Positions 34,459-42,644 of a stretch of DNA of 64,000 bases are shown one piece after another. The first letter of the stretch is position 1, and every line of letters begins with the position of its first letter. A program made the position numbers and the translations under genes. Under the pieces are notes generated by a model, which saw only the letters and a program-made list of their open reading frames with translations, ran no database searches and was not told the origin of the DNA. The DNA comes from Dyella_A sp051962475. Its GTDB lineage: Bacteria > Pseudomonadota > Gammaproteobacteria > Xanthomonadales > Rhodanobacteraceae. The DNA lies in the NCBI RefSeq assembly GCF_051962475.1, contig NZ_JBQCCF010000016.1, positions 1 to 64,000 of the forward strand, read 5' to 3'.

Positions 34459-35225
34459 TTCTTCACGTTCCTTCGCAGTCCCACGACATAGTCGCCATGG
34501 CGGATCACCAGGTAGGCATAGGTGCCGTGGACGATGATGGTGTTGCCCTCCACGGTGGTGTTCACCAGCGAGTCTTCGCTGTGCTCCCGCTCGCGCATGA
34601 ACACCGCTGGGAAGTCGCCCGTGGGGAAGGCCTTGAGGTCGCTCATGCGGATATAGGTGAAGCGCCCGTCGTCGTAGACGTTCACCGGCACCAGCCACGG
34701 GGCCTTCTTGGCACTGCGGGTGGCGTAGTCGTAATCGAAGTTGTAGCTTCGCCCGGGGATCAGCGTCGCGCTCTGCATGGCGACCTTTTCCTGCGCCTTC
34801 TTGGCCTGGGCGAAGCTGGCGTCGGCGGGATACTTGAACCCGATCTTGTATTGCACGCCGGCGCGACGGGCCTGATCGAGCGTCTTCCAGTCGGTCGCCA
34901 CCACCTTCAGCTCGAAGATGTACGAGTGGGTTTCCGTGCGCACCATCATGTTGGTGTCCACGTCGACATTCTTCGGCTTGAGGTAGAACACGTTGCCGCG
35001 GCGGTTCAGTTCCCAGCCGCTGCTGAAGCCGGTGCTGTAGTCGAGGATCTTCTCGCTCGGGCTGAGCTCGATCTGGGTGGTGATGCCCAGTCCGGTCCGC
35101 ACCGGATAGATGCGGTCCGGCTGGTAGTCGTACTGCTCCAGTGCCTGGGCGCGCAGCATCGATGGCGCGCAGGCCATGGCCAGCAAGGTCGAAGCGGCCA
35201 GCGGCCAGCGGGTGAATCGGTTCAT
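34455..35225 (-). CDS. virB9: T4SS core-complex protein VirB9
   Basis: A 256-residue periplasmic/outer-membrane component. Signal peptide MNRFTRWPLAASTLLAMACAP ends near LRAQA. The N-terminal domain contains YPVRTGLGITTQIELSP and GWELNRRGNVFYLKPK, and the C-terminal CTX-type domain PWLVPVNVYDDGRFTYIRM, LPAVF-like FPAVFM and VEGNTIIVHGTYAYLVIRHG. It pairs with VirB7 and VirB10 to form the outer core. The ATG overlaps the virB8 stop (ATGA). Confidence 0.94.
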   Translation of the reverse strand: MNRFTRWPLAASTLLAMACAPSMLRAQALEQYDYQPDRIYPVRTGLGITTQIELSPSEKILDYSTGFSSGWELNRRGNVFYLKPKNVDVDTNMMVRTETHSYIFELKVVATDWKTLDQARRAGVQYKIGFKYPADASFAQAKKAQEKVAMQSATLIPGRSYNFDYDYATRSAKKAPWLVPVNVYDDGRFTYIRMSDLKAFPTGDFPAVFMREREHSEDSLVNTTVEGNTIIVHGTYAYLVIRHGDYVVGLRRNVKK

Positions 35226-36088
35226 CGGGGGGCGGCTCCGGCAACGGTGCCGGCGGGTGCCGGTGCGGGCGGTTCGGGGTTGCCGGCGAGGCCAGCGTCG
35301 GTGGTGGCTGGCGTAGGCGTCGCGGGTGCCGTAGCGGCGCTGTCGGTGACTTCCGCCGGCGGTGCGGCGGCATAGTCGTTGTCCACGCGATAGCTGGTGA
35401 CCCAGAACCCGAGCGGGTTCTCGATGCGGCTCTGATCGTCCATGTCCAGGTTCGGCTTGTAGGTGAATTCGATGGTCGCGATCTTGCTGTCCATCGGCTG
35501 GGTGGCGCCGGTGGTCTTGTTGAACAGGCTGCGCTGGAAGCGCACGGTGGCGCCCCTGGGCGTGATGCCGGGGCCGCCTCCAAGCAAGACGATGCTCAAC
35601 AGCTTGATGCGGATCGCGCGATCCTTGCCGTACTGCTTGTAGAGGCTGTCCTCGTTCATCGACGAGTAGAGCTTGGTGTACTCGGCCTTGACGCCCGGCG
35701 AGGCCATCGTCTGCACGGTTTTCCAATCGCGCAGGTTGAGCATGGCCAGGTCGTAGGATTCGCGCGCAAGCACGAAGTGCGCGACGTTGCTGCGGTTGAT
35801 CGCCTCGCTGGAAGTGATGCCGTTCGGGCCGAAATTGCCGGTGAGGTGGGCCACGGTGGCAGTGCCGGTATAGGCATCGGCCATCACCAGGTACGGCACC
35901 TTCTGCTTCAGCGGCAGCATGTAGAAGTAGCCGCCGGCGAGAATCAGCGACATACCGATCGCCGCGAACGCGACCCACCAGGCGCGCCGTTCGCTGCGGC
36001 GCGCGAGGTCGGCGATGCTGATCTCGAAGTTTACCGATTTGGCGACCGCCCGCTCGATCGCCGGCGTGGGAGATTTTTTCAAGTTCAC
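35222..36088 (-). CDS. virB8: T4SS inner-membrane assembly factor VirB8
   Basis: A 288-residue bitopic protein. A cytoplasmic N-terminus, one membrane helix at about 37-55 (WWVAFAAIGMSLILAGGYF) and the periplasmic VirB8 domain with VPYLVMADAYTGTA, SNVAHFVLARESYD, QFGKDRAI-like QYGKDRAIRIK and NPLGFWVTSYRVD. The last 45 residues are Ala/Pro/Thr-rich and probably disordered. Translation begins at GTG 36088, overlapping the virB7 stop as GTGA. Confidence 0.93.
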   Translation of the reverse strand: MNLKKSPTPAIERAVAKSVNFEISIADLARRSERRAWWVAFAAIGMSLILAGGYFYMLPLKQKVPYLVMADAYTGTATVAHLTGNFGPNGITSSEAINRSNVAHFVLARESYDLAMLNLRDWKTVQTMASPGVKAEYTKLYSSMNEDSLYKQYGKDRAIRIKLLSIVLLGGGPGITPRGATVRFQRSLFNKTTGATQPMDSKIATIEFTYKPNLDMDDQSRIENPLGFWVTSYRVDNDYAAAPPAEVTDSAATAPATPTPATTDAGLAGNPEPPAPAPAGTVAGAAPR

Positions 36089-36543
36089 GGCTTGGCTCCC
36101 GCACGCGGGGTGATGTCGGCGGCGGCGGTCGACCCGGCACTGACCGGTGCCTGCACGACGATCTGACGCGGATGCGCGATTACCTGCACGCCCTGCGGTC
36201 CGTAGATGGTGCTGAGCCGGGATGCAGCTTCCTGAAGGTCGGTGGTGTGGATGTCGGCCACCGGCTTGTACAGCGTCACGTCGAAGCCGAGCTGGTAATC
36301 GAGCGTGCGCCCGGTGTCCTTCGCCCAGCGATCGAGCATGGTCTTGAGCGTCTCGTCCATCGGTGCGGCGTAAAAGGTGTACGGCTGCTCCAGCGGGATC
36401 TCCACCGGCGCATCCTGGAAGCGGTTCACGGGCTTCCAGCTGCCGCGGAAATCCTTGGCTGCAGGTGTTCCGCAAGCGGAGAGTGCGAGAGTCGCGAGCA
36501 CAACGGCACCGGCGAGCATCTCAGTGGCAACGGTTCTTTTCAC
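36085..36543 (-). CDS. virB7: T4SS outer-membrane lipoprotein VirB7 with C-terminal N0-like domain
   Basis: About 152 residues from GTG 36543, which gives a good lipoprotein signal (MKRTVATEMLAGAVVLATLALSAC, lipobox LSAC); an ATG eight codons later is possible. VirB7 of conjugation systems is only about 50 residues. This one has an extra folded domain (about 55-140; FYAAPMDETLKTMLDRWAKD, LDYQLGFDVTLYKPV, LQEAASRLSTIYG) like the N0 domain of secretins and of Xanthomonas VirB7. This enlarged VirB7 is a known trait of antibacterial X-T4SSs. It is the first gene of the virB operon. Confidence 0.88.
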   Translation of the reverse strand: MKRTVATEMLAGAVVLATLALSACGTPAAKDFRGSWKPVNRFQDAPVEIPLEQPYTFYAAPMDETLKTMLDRWAKDTGRTLDYQLGFDVTLYKPVADIHTTDLQEAASRLSTIYGPQGVQVIAHPRQIVVQAPVSAGSTAAADITPRAGAKP

Positions 36544-36925
36544 GTCAAACCCAATCGTCGGTTGAAATCGCTGTCGCGCACGGCTGCCCGCACAACGGCG
36601 TGCGCAGCGACGCAATGTTGGAGGTGATGGGGGAGGCCGCGTTTACGGGGCGAGCTGGCCTGCCGGTCGCCCGGGCGCGGGCGCCGGTTTGCAGCGCCGC
36701 TGGAACATCAGCGCGCGGGACAAGCCATGGCTGGGCTGGCGGATGCCCCGCAATTTCAGAAAAACCAAACGGCGCGTTCGCTGCGGCAATCATCGTGATC
36801 AGCAATCCATGCTTCGCCCGATTGGGCGCTTCCTGCGCGACACCGGCGGCGTTGATGCGAGCTTCGCATCGAAGCTCCTGCGCAACCGGTGACGCTCCCC
36901 TGTAAGTGCTGTCGATCACTCACGC

Positions 36926-36985
36926 GAAAAATTCTGGCGGAAAATCAGCAGGGCTGCCAGTAGGTGTGTATGACAAGAATTTTTC
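36926..36985. promoter_or_regulatory. 10-bp inverted repeat in the virB7-virD4 divergent region, possible operator
   Basis: GAAAAATTCT (36926-36935) and its exact reverse complement AGAATTTTTC (36976-36985) lie 50 bp apart, roughly five helical turns, in a region otherwise poor in structure. Spacing and location would suit a regulator acting on both divergent promoters. AT-rich chance pairing cannot be excluded. Confidence 0.4.
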
Positions 36986-37037
36986 CTAGGGGGATGGTGC
37001 GCAGGCCTGCGTCACTCTCGCGCACCGCGCAGCGGAA

Positions 37038-37238
37038 ATGTCTGTCCTCTCGGATGCTGCAGTCGAGCTAGGCCGCGTGCTGATGCGGTATTCCGCGGCA
37101 TTCGACAGCGTGAAATCGCGGGTTACGAGAGACCTTCTGTTGGCCGTCGCGGACATCCGTGACGATCTCAGACATGCGCTTTGGTGGGCGGAAGATGCTC
37201 TCTTCGACATCCAGCAGCGTGACCTCCGTCACGCGTGA
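37038..37238 (+). CDS. Possible 66-residue helical protein upstream of virD4
   Basis: The frame MSVLSDAAVELGRVLMRYSA to LRHA is rich in regularly spaced Leu/Val/Ala with charged residues and would form amphipathic helices. Third codon positions are GC-biased, unlike random frames nearby. Only a weak GGAA precedes the ATG. There is no motif I recognise. If real, it could be a small regulator or an accessory of the secretion system; it may also be a chance frame. Confidence 0.35.
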   Translation: MSVLSDAAVELGRVLMRYSAAFDSVKSRVTRDLLLAVADIRDDLRHALWWAEDALFDIQQRDLRHA

Positions 37239-37544
37239 TCTGTGCGCCCTTCCGCGCTGCCGACATCGCGATTGGAAGCATTCCCTGATCGACTGTCGGA
37301 CTTTTCCTACGCCACATGTCGAACATGTGCCGCGCCCGCGCGCAATCGCGAACTGTCTGTCGTGGGCGGAGCGCAACATGGTCACGTTGCGGCTTGGTGG
37401 CGAGACATCGCACAGCCCACGGATAGCGCATGTCGCTGCACGTCGGTCTTGCGTTGGGTGCATGACGCGTTGTGATGCGTCTTGCGTTGACAGTGCGAGA
37501 GCCGGTGCACGAGCATCCGCTCTTCAAGCAAGGAGGCTGAAGAC

Positions 37545-39332
37545 ATGCGCAAGCTTGGCATCGTGCTGGTTCTGCTGGCGCTGGCACTGGGCGGCGGTTG
37601 GATGTTTGCCAACACGCTGATGACACATCTGCTTGCATTGCCGCCACAGGCTCGAACTTGGAATACCTGGTGGCAATACCTGCAGGCGGCGCAGCTGCCG
37701 CAGTTCGCCTCTTTCGCGGGCAAGATCCGGCTGAGCGTCGGCGTCGGTTTCGGGCTGCCTTTGTTGGCCTGGCTGGGCGCGCTGATACCGTTGATGCGTC
37801 GCCCGCGCGAGTCGCTGCATGGTGACGCCCGCTTTGCCACGATGGCGGACCTCAAGAAGGCCGGACTCCTCCGGCAGACTCCGCAGAGCATCCTCATCGG
37901 CAGCTACAAGGGACGTTATCTCTGGCTGGGCGGTGCACAGCACGTCATCACCATCAGTCCCACTCGTTCGGGCAAGACCACCAGCATTGCCATTCCGGTA
38001 CTGCTCTCCTACCAGCACTCGATGGTCGTGCTTGACCTCAAGGGCGAGCTCTTCAAGGCGACCAGCGGCTGGAGGCAAGCGCAAGGTCACTCTATCCGTG
38101 TCTGGGCGCCGTATGACGAATCCGGTCTCACGCACCGCTTCAATCCGATGACCCCGCTGGCAGGCATGGATGCCGGCAAGCGCATCGGCGAGTTGCAGAC
38201 CATAGCCGCCATCCTCTATCCCGACGAAGCGGGCAAGGATCCGTTCTGGACCTCGCAAAGTCGTGCCGCATTCACGGCCTTTGCCTCCTTCATGTTCGAG
38301 GGGTGGGACCATCTGACGAGCGCGGGCTTTCCGGACATGGATCCGAACACCGACGACAGCTTTCCAAGCCTCGAGCGCATCCTGCGGCTCTCCAGCGGTA
38401 CCAGCGAACAGACGACCCAGGAGATGTTGCGCAGCTTTATCTCCGATCCGAGCTACGGCTTCGTCAGCCCGCAGACGCGCACCGTGTTCGGCAATCTCGC
38501 CGGTTTGGCGGATCAGACTTTCTCTTCCGTCATCGCCACCATGCAGGCACCGCTGCAGCAGTTTCTCAGCCCGATCCTGGCGGCTGCCACCAATGCCACG
38601 GATATCCACGTGGCGGGGCTGCGGACCAAGCCGACCACGCTGTACGTCATCATTCCGACCAACAAGCTGGACGAGAGCAGCAAGCTGCTGAACATCTTTT
38701 TCAGCAGCGTGATCGGCAACAACCTCACCAAACAGCTCGGTGAGGACCCGGCGTTGAAATACCAGATGCTGATGCTGATGGACGAATTCACCGCCATGGG
38801 CCGAGTTGACGTCTGGGCCAAGCGCATTTCCATCTCCGCCAGTTACGGCGTGCGCGATCTGTGCATCGTGCAGAGTCGTTCCCAGCTGAAGTCGGCTTAT
38901 GGCGAGGACGACGCGCAGAACTTCATCACCAACCACGGCGCGCAGATCGTGTTCGCTCCGCGCGAGCAGAGCGATGCCAACGAGTACAGCGAGATGCTCG
39001 GCTACAAGACCATTCGCAAGACGCATCGCAGTACCAGTCGTGGCCGTGGCACGAACCAGGTCTCGACCAACGTTACCGAAGAGAAACGCGCACTGTTCCT
39101 ACCGCAGGAGATCAAGGAACTGCCGGCCGACGATGAACTGATCTTCTATGAGGGCTGCAAGCCGATCCGCGCCAAGAAGAACTGGTTCTTCAAGGATCGG
39201 GAGCTGAAAGCGCGCGCCAGCCTCCCGCCGGTGAAGATCAAGCTCGCGGCACGCCCCACGCAGAGCACGGGTGCTACCAGAGATGTCGTGCGAGCGGAGA
39301 GCAAGGAGGCCGCGACATGGCTTGGCTCCTGA
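37545..39332 (+). CDS. virD4: T4SS coupling protein VirD4
   Basis: A 595-residue ATPase that recruits effectors to the secretion channel. Two N-terminal membrane helices (about 4-24 and 64-84) precede the ATPase domain. Walker A is ISPTRSGKTTSIAIP and Walker B MLMLMDEFTAMG; VVLDLKGELF and HRFNPM are further VirD4/TraG landmarks. In Xanthomonas this protein binds the XVIPCD of effectors. An AAGGAGGC-type site lies before the ATG. Here virD4 is divergent from virB7 instead of heading the virB operon, and it is followed by an immunity/effector pair. Confidence 0.95.
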   Translation: MRKLGIVLVLLALALGGGWMFANTLMTHLLALPPQARTWNTWWQYLQAAQLPQFASFAGKIRLSVGVGFGLPLLAWLGALIPLMRRPRESLHGDARFATMADLKKAGLLRQTPQSILIGSYKGRYLWLGGAQHVITISPTRSGKTTSIAIPVLLSYQHSMVVLDLKGELFKATSGWRQAQGHSIRVWAPYDESGLTHRFNPMTPLAGMDAGKRIGELQTIAAILYPDEAGKDPFWTSQSRAAFTAFASFMFEGWDHLTSAGFPDMDPNTDDSFPSLERILRLSSGTSEQTTQEMLRSFISDPSYGFVSPQTRTVFGNLAGLADQTFSSVIATMQAPLQQFLSPILAAATNATDIHVAGLRTKPTTLYVIIPTNKLDESSKLLNIFFSSVIGNNLTKQLGEDPALKYQMLMLMDEFTAMGRVDVWAKRISISASYGVRDLCIVQSRSQLKSAYGEDDAQNFITNHGAQIVFAPREQSDANEYSEMLGYKTIRKTHRSTSRGRGTNQVSTNVTEEKRALFLPQEIKELPADDELIFYEGCKPIRAKKNWFFKDRELKARASLPPVKIKLAARPTQSTGATRDVVRAESKEAATWLGS

Positions 39333-39540
39333 GCCAGAGTCGCGACCTTGGCGCGGGCTCTTCTTATGCGCTGATCGTACTGCACTCATGTCATTACGCT
39401 GGGGGGCGGGACTTCCGCTGCCAGGGTCCGGATAACGTCCCCGCCACATGCCGTTTGCAGGCGGTGGCGGAGCGCTACGGGAGCTGGAGGTTGGTACCGA
39501 CTTCCGCCAAGACAGGTCTTTGTGACCATAGGCGAGCCAC

Positions 39541-40152
39541 ATGAAAGCCCAACTGCATCGTACGACGCTCACTTTTCTACTAGCCCTGATCACAGGATGC
39601 TCCATGTCACACGGCACCTCGTCGAACCCCGCAAAGAATCCGCATCCGGTCAAGCGTTACGAGGTTACGGCGACGTCCGATGCGCCAGGGCCGTGGGATT
39701 CGATCGAGGGCTATATCAATTACAACATCGTGAAGGCCAATGACGGCATAGCTAAATGCGTGCCGATCGGCTCATTCCTTGGCGAGCAGAGTCTGACGAG
39801 TATTGGCGTCGATATTGAGATGACTCGCGTGGACGACCACACGTGGACGGGCTATTTCTATCGGGACGCCTTGCAGGACGAGGACTACTACAACCTGGGC
39901 ATATGCCACTGGGACGTCACCAGCGTGAGCATTAGTACTGTGGCGCAAGGGGTTAGGTTTGCCTGGAGCGACCTATTTGACGATCTCCTGCAGCACGGCG
40001 CGGAGACAAGATATTTCAAGAAGAGCGCGTACGGGGACCACGCTCTTGCGCGCTACGGTGCGCCAGACCTTGATCCGGCCGACCCCGCGATACTTCAACA
40101 TCCCGAGGCTTATTTCCGCGTCACCATCGCAATCAGGGAGCGAGCGCCATGA
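39541..40152 (+). CDS. Putative immunity lipoprotein (X-Tfi) for the lipase effector
   Basis: A 203-residue lipoprotein. MKAQLHRTTLTFLLALITGC is a signal peptide with lipobox LITGC (Cys20). The mature region includes VKRYEVTATSDAPGPWDSIEG, SIGVDIEMTRVDDHTWTGYF and LGICHWDVTSVSI, a beta-rich pattern. Its stop overlaps the lipase-effector ATG (ATGA), which ties production of the two proteins together. Candidate immunity proteins for X-T4SS lipases are periplasmic lipoproteins of about this size. It shares no obvious sequence with the other two candidate immunity proteins. Confidence 0.72.
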   Translation: MKAQLHRTTLTFLLALITGCSMSHGTSSNPAKNPHPVKRYEVTATSDAPGPWDSIEGYINYNIVKANDGIAKCVPIGSFLGEQSLTSIGVDIEMTRVDDHTWTGYFYRDALQDEDYYNLGICHWDVTSVSISTVAQGVRFAWSDLFDDLLQHGAETRYFKKSAYGDHALARYGAPDLDPADPAILQHPEAYFRVTIAIRERAP

Positions 40153-42119
40153 CATTTGCGGTCCAAGAGGGTGCAGACGCAGCCAACGACTCATACGCTA
40201 ACCGCTCGCAAAGTGATGTTGTAAAAAAAGCGCCGGTCACCTTGGATGGTCGGAAATACCAAGTCTTCGGCTATGCGAGCGATCCCGTCTCTGGCTTTCA
40301 TGCCACTGCGTATAGAAGTGTGGCGGCGCCATATAACATCATCATCGCCTACCGCGGCACCGACCCCAGTTTGTTTTCCGGCAAGACCAATGCCGAGAAA
40401 GGCGACCACGCTCTCACCACGATGCAGGACATCGCAGTCGACGCCACCATGGTGCGCGATGCCGTCAATCCACAGCGAGAAGCTGCGGATGCCTTTACCC
40501 AGGCTATGATCAACAAGGCCGCCAGCCAGGGGGTTTCCAGGGACCACATTTTTGTTGCCGGTCACTCGCTCGGCGGCACACTGGCGGAAATCGAGGCGGC
40601 GAACTTTGGCCTCGCTGGTTCGACCTACAACGCATACGGCGCGGCTGGCCTGACCGATGGTCCGCCGAAGCCGGGCGCGCATCTCACCAACTACCGCATG
40701 GCCGGTGACGTGGTGAGTGCCGCCAATGCGCACATTGGCGAGGTGGTGTCACTTGCCAGCAAGGAGGATGTGAAAAGCCTGCGCGCTGGCCGCTACATGG
40801 ACCCGCCCACCGGCGCGCCGCCGCCCAATCCGCTAATCGCGATGCGGCTGAGCGATCATGGCGGACAGCAGCACTTCAGTAGCCAAAGTCCGGACAACAT
40901 CCTGCAACCCTTCCTCTTCACGGAGGCAGCGCAGCGCTACGCCGACCACAAAGCCGGATTCGACCATTTTGTCGGTGACGTTTCCCGTGAACGTGGCGAG
41001 TTGTCCCAAGCCATGAAGCATTTGCAGGAGCACTATCGCCTGCCGCCGGACATCCAGCGGCAGGTGAACGAATATCTTGTGTTGCACGCTGACCAGCCGG
41101 TGCGCAGCGCTATCGAACACAGTGGCATCGCGGAAGGCGTCGAACACACTCTGCAGCAGGGAGCCGACCTGGCGCGCGGCGCCGGCCACTTCGTGCAGGC
41201 TCAAGACGAACGGGTGGCATCAGCCGCGCGTGAGGCCAGTGCCTATGTCGCGCCCCTGGGGCCTTTTGCACCGCTGGCCGGGTTTGCATTGAGCGAGACG
41301 GCGCACTTGCATGGGCAGGCAGCCGATGCCGTCGGGCACTTCGTCGGCGACGGATTGCAATCGGCCAGAGGCGATGTCGAGCACGCCGCACACAACGTCG
41401 CCGGAACCGTCGTGGGAGCCATGCACTCTCCAGCGCTGCATGGGGCGGCAGCGAATCTCGTTAACAACGTGATCGACAGCTATCACACCGACCAGGCGAT
41501 AGGGCAAGCCACGGTCCACGCCTACGAGTCCACCAAGCGGACCCTCTCTAACGTTGTTGAAAACACCGAGCGAGCGGCTGAACGGACCTACGATGCTGCC
41601 AAGCAGGCGGCGTCGCACGGCTTCGGGGCGGCCGAACACGCTGCGAGCGAGGCATACGACACGCTCACTCACCCCGGTCAGTGGTTTGGGCGGGACTCAA
41701 CGCAGGCGCCAGCGCCGCCGGTGAGCGTAGCCTACCGTGCTTCCTCGATACTCGAAGGAGCGAGCCGAAGCGAGGAAGACCCGCGCCACCCGGACAACCC
41801 GGAGCATCGGCTATACAACGAACTGCATCGGCGCATTCCCGATGCGTCGGAAGATCGTTTGATGCAGTTCACCGCCGCATGTCATGCCAGCAGGATCACG
41901 GCCGACAATCTTTCCACGATTCACCTGGATGAGACGCGGACGACGCTGGGTTTTCGAGGATCGAGCGTGATGTCTACGCCGGCGGTGGTCGACCTGAGCA
42001 AGCCCGCGCCCCAGCTGGAGCAGTCGATCCAGCAGATCCAGAAGCACGGCCAGCAACAGATGCAGTTGCCGGGTCAGATGCAGCAGAACATGCAGATGAA
42101 CGCGCATATGCAGCGATGA
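40149..42119 (+). CDS. X-T4SS antibacterial effector: class 3 lipase with C-terminal XVIPCD
   Basis: A 656-residue protein. The N-terminal 250 residues form a class 3-type (phospho)lipase domain: IIIAYRGTDPSLF is the oxyanion strand, VAGHSLGGTLAEIEA the nucleophile elbow with Ser140, and YGAAGL, YRMAGDVV follow toward the catalytic Asp and His. A long helical Ala-rich linker (about 330-530) has repeated HAA/AAE patterns. The last 110 residues (DPRHPDNPEHRLYNELHRRI, LMQFTAACHASRITADNLSTI, then a Gln/Met-rich tail) match the XVIPCD secretion domain. No signal peptide is present. Membrane phospholipids of rival cells are the inferred target. Confidence 0.88.
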   Translation: MTFAVQEGADAANDSYANRSQSDVVKKAPVTLDGRKYQVFGYASDPVSGFHATAYRSVAAPYNIIIAYRGTDPSLFSGKTNAEKGDHALTTMQDIAVDATMVRDAVNPQREAADAFTQAMINKAASQGVSRDHIFVAGHSLGGTLAEIEAANFGLAGSTYNAYGAAGLTDGPPKPGAHLTNYRMAGDVVSAANAHIGEVVSLASKEDVKSLRAGRYMDPPTGAPPPNPLIAMRLSDHGGQQHFSSQSPDNILQPFLFTEAAQRYADHKAGFDHFVGDVSRERGELSQAMKHLQEHYRLPPDIQRQVNEYLVLHADQPVRSAIEHSGIAEGVEHTLQQGADLARGAGHFVQAQDERVASAAREASAYVAPLGPFAPLAGFALSETAHLHGQAADAVGHFVGDGLQSARGDVEHAAHNVAGTVVGAMHSPALHGAAANLVNNVIDSYHTDQAIGQATVHAYESTKRTLSNVVENTERAAERTYDAAKQAASHGFGAAEHAASEAYDTLTHPGQWFGRDSTQAPAPPVSVAYRASSILEGASRSEEDPRHPDNPEHRLYNELHRRIPDASEDRLMQFTAACHASRITADNLSTIHLDETRTTLGFRGSSVMSTPAVVDLSKPAPQLEQSIQQIQKHGQQQMQLPGQMQQNMQMNAHMQR

Positions 42120-42330
42120 TCGGAGGCTGACTGCCGTGCTCAGGACCGGTAAGTCCGGCGTTGGTCAGCTTTGACATCTTCAGAGCCGACCGCGCGGGAT
42201 GGAGTGCGAACTCGACTCGTGGAACACGATGGCGCCTAGCTGTCGAATGTGTGCTGCTCGCTTAAGTCCCTTAGCGTTCGGAATACCCGGTCCTTCTGAA
42301 ACAGTGCGCGCATACCCGCTTGCCGGCGCT

Positions 42331-42561
42331 TCAACGCACAGCAGCCTCACGTGCCGCCAACTCTCGCACCGCCTCTTTTCCCATGGCGCCCAGCCCTTCG
42401 CCGCCCGCCTCGAGGTGGGCGATGATCGCCCGGCGCATGGTGGGGTCCCAGAACTTGCGCAGGTGATCGGCCACGCTGGCCACGCCGGCGGCGTGATCGG
42501 GCTCGGCGGCGAAGTAGTTGGCGATGTCGTTGACCATCTGGGAGAGGCGTTCGATGTTCAT
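42331..42561 (-). CDS. fdsD: Formate dehydrogenase delta subunit
   Basis: A 76-residue protein: MNIERLSQMVNDIANYFAA, HLRKFWDPTMRRAIIAHLEAG and AVRELAA match FdsD, the small subunit that stabilises soluble NAD-dependent formate dehydrogenases or aids cofactor insertion. It lies 83 bp after fdsA and ends the operon. The start is set by the family N-terminus; a longer open frame upstream is antisense-free but not conserved. Confidence 0.9.
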   Translation of the reverse strand: MNIERLSQMVNDIANYFAAEPDHAAGVASVADHLRKFWDPTMRRAIIAHLEAGGEGLGAMGKEAVRELAAREAAVR

Positions 42562-42644
42562 GGCGGGCCGTTTCGTGATGCGGGTTGAGCGGGGCGCGGA
42601 TCGGGGCGGACCCCGCGAGCGCGCGCCCGGGGGGCCTGAGGCCT

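Larger units (their letters stand above)
36544..37544. other. 1-kb divergent control region between virB7 and virD4
   Basis: This stretch must drive both arms of the secretion locus. It is less GC-rich in parts than the flanking genes. It contains a 10-bp inverted repeat (36926-36935 and 36976-36985) and one possible small ORF (37038-37238). A further minus-strand frame at 36545-36919 has no protein-like features. I found no clear CpxR site (paired GTAAA) and no convincing sigma70 promoter. Confidence 0.5.

Noticed and set aside
36545..36919. 124-codon minus-strand frame upstream of virB7
   Set aside because: No ribosome site, no motif, mixed composition, and it overlaps the likely promoter region of the virB operon.
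24980..42119. Interpretation as a conjugative element (ICE or plasmid remnant)
   Set aside because: TrbM-like and VirB genes fit, but no relaxase, integrase, att repeats or replication genes are seen, and the XVIPCD effectors and enlarged VirB7 point to killing.
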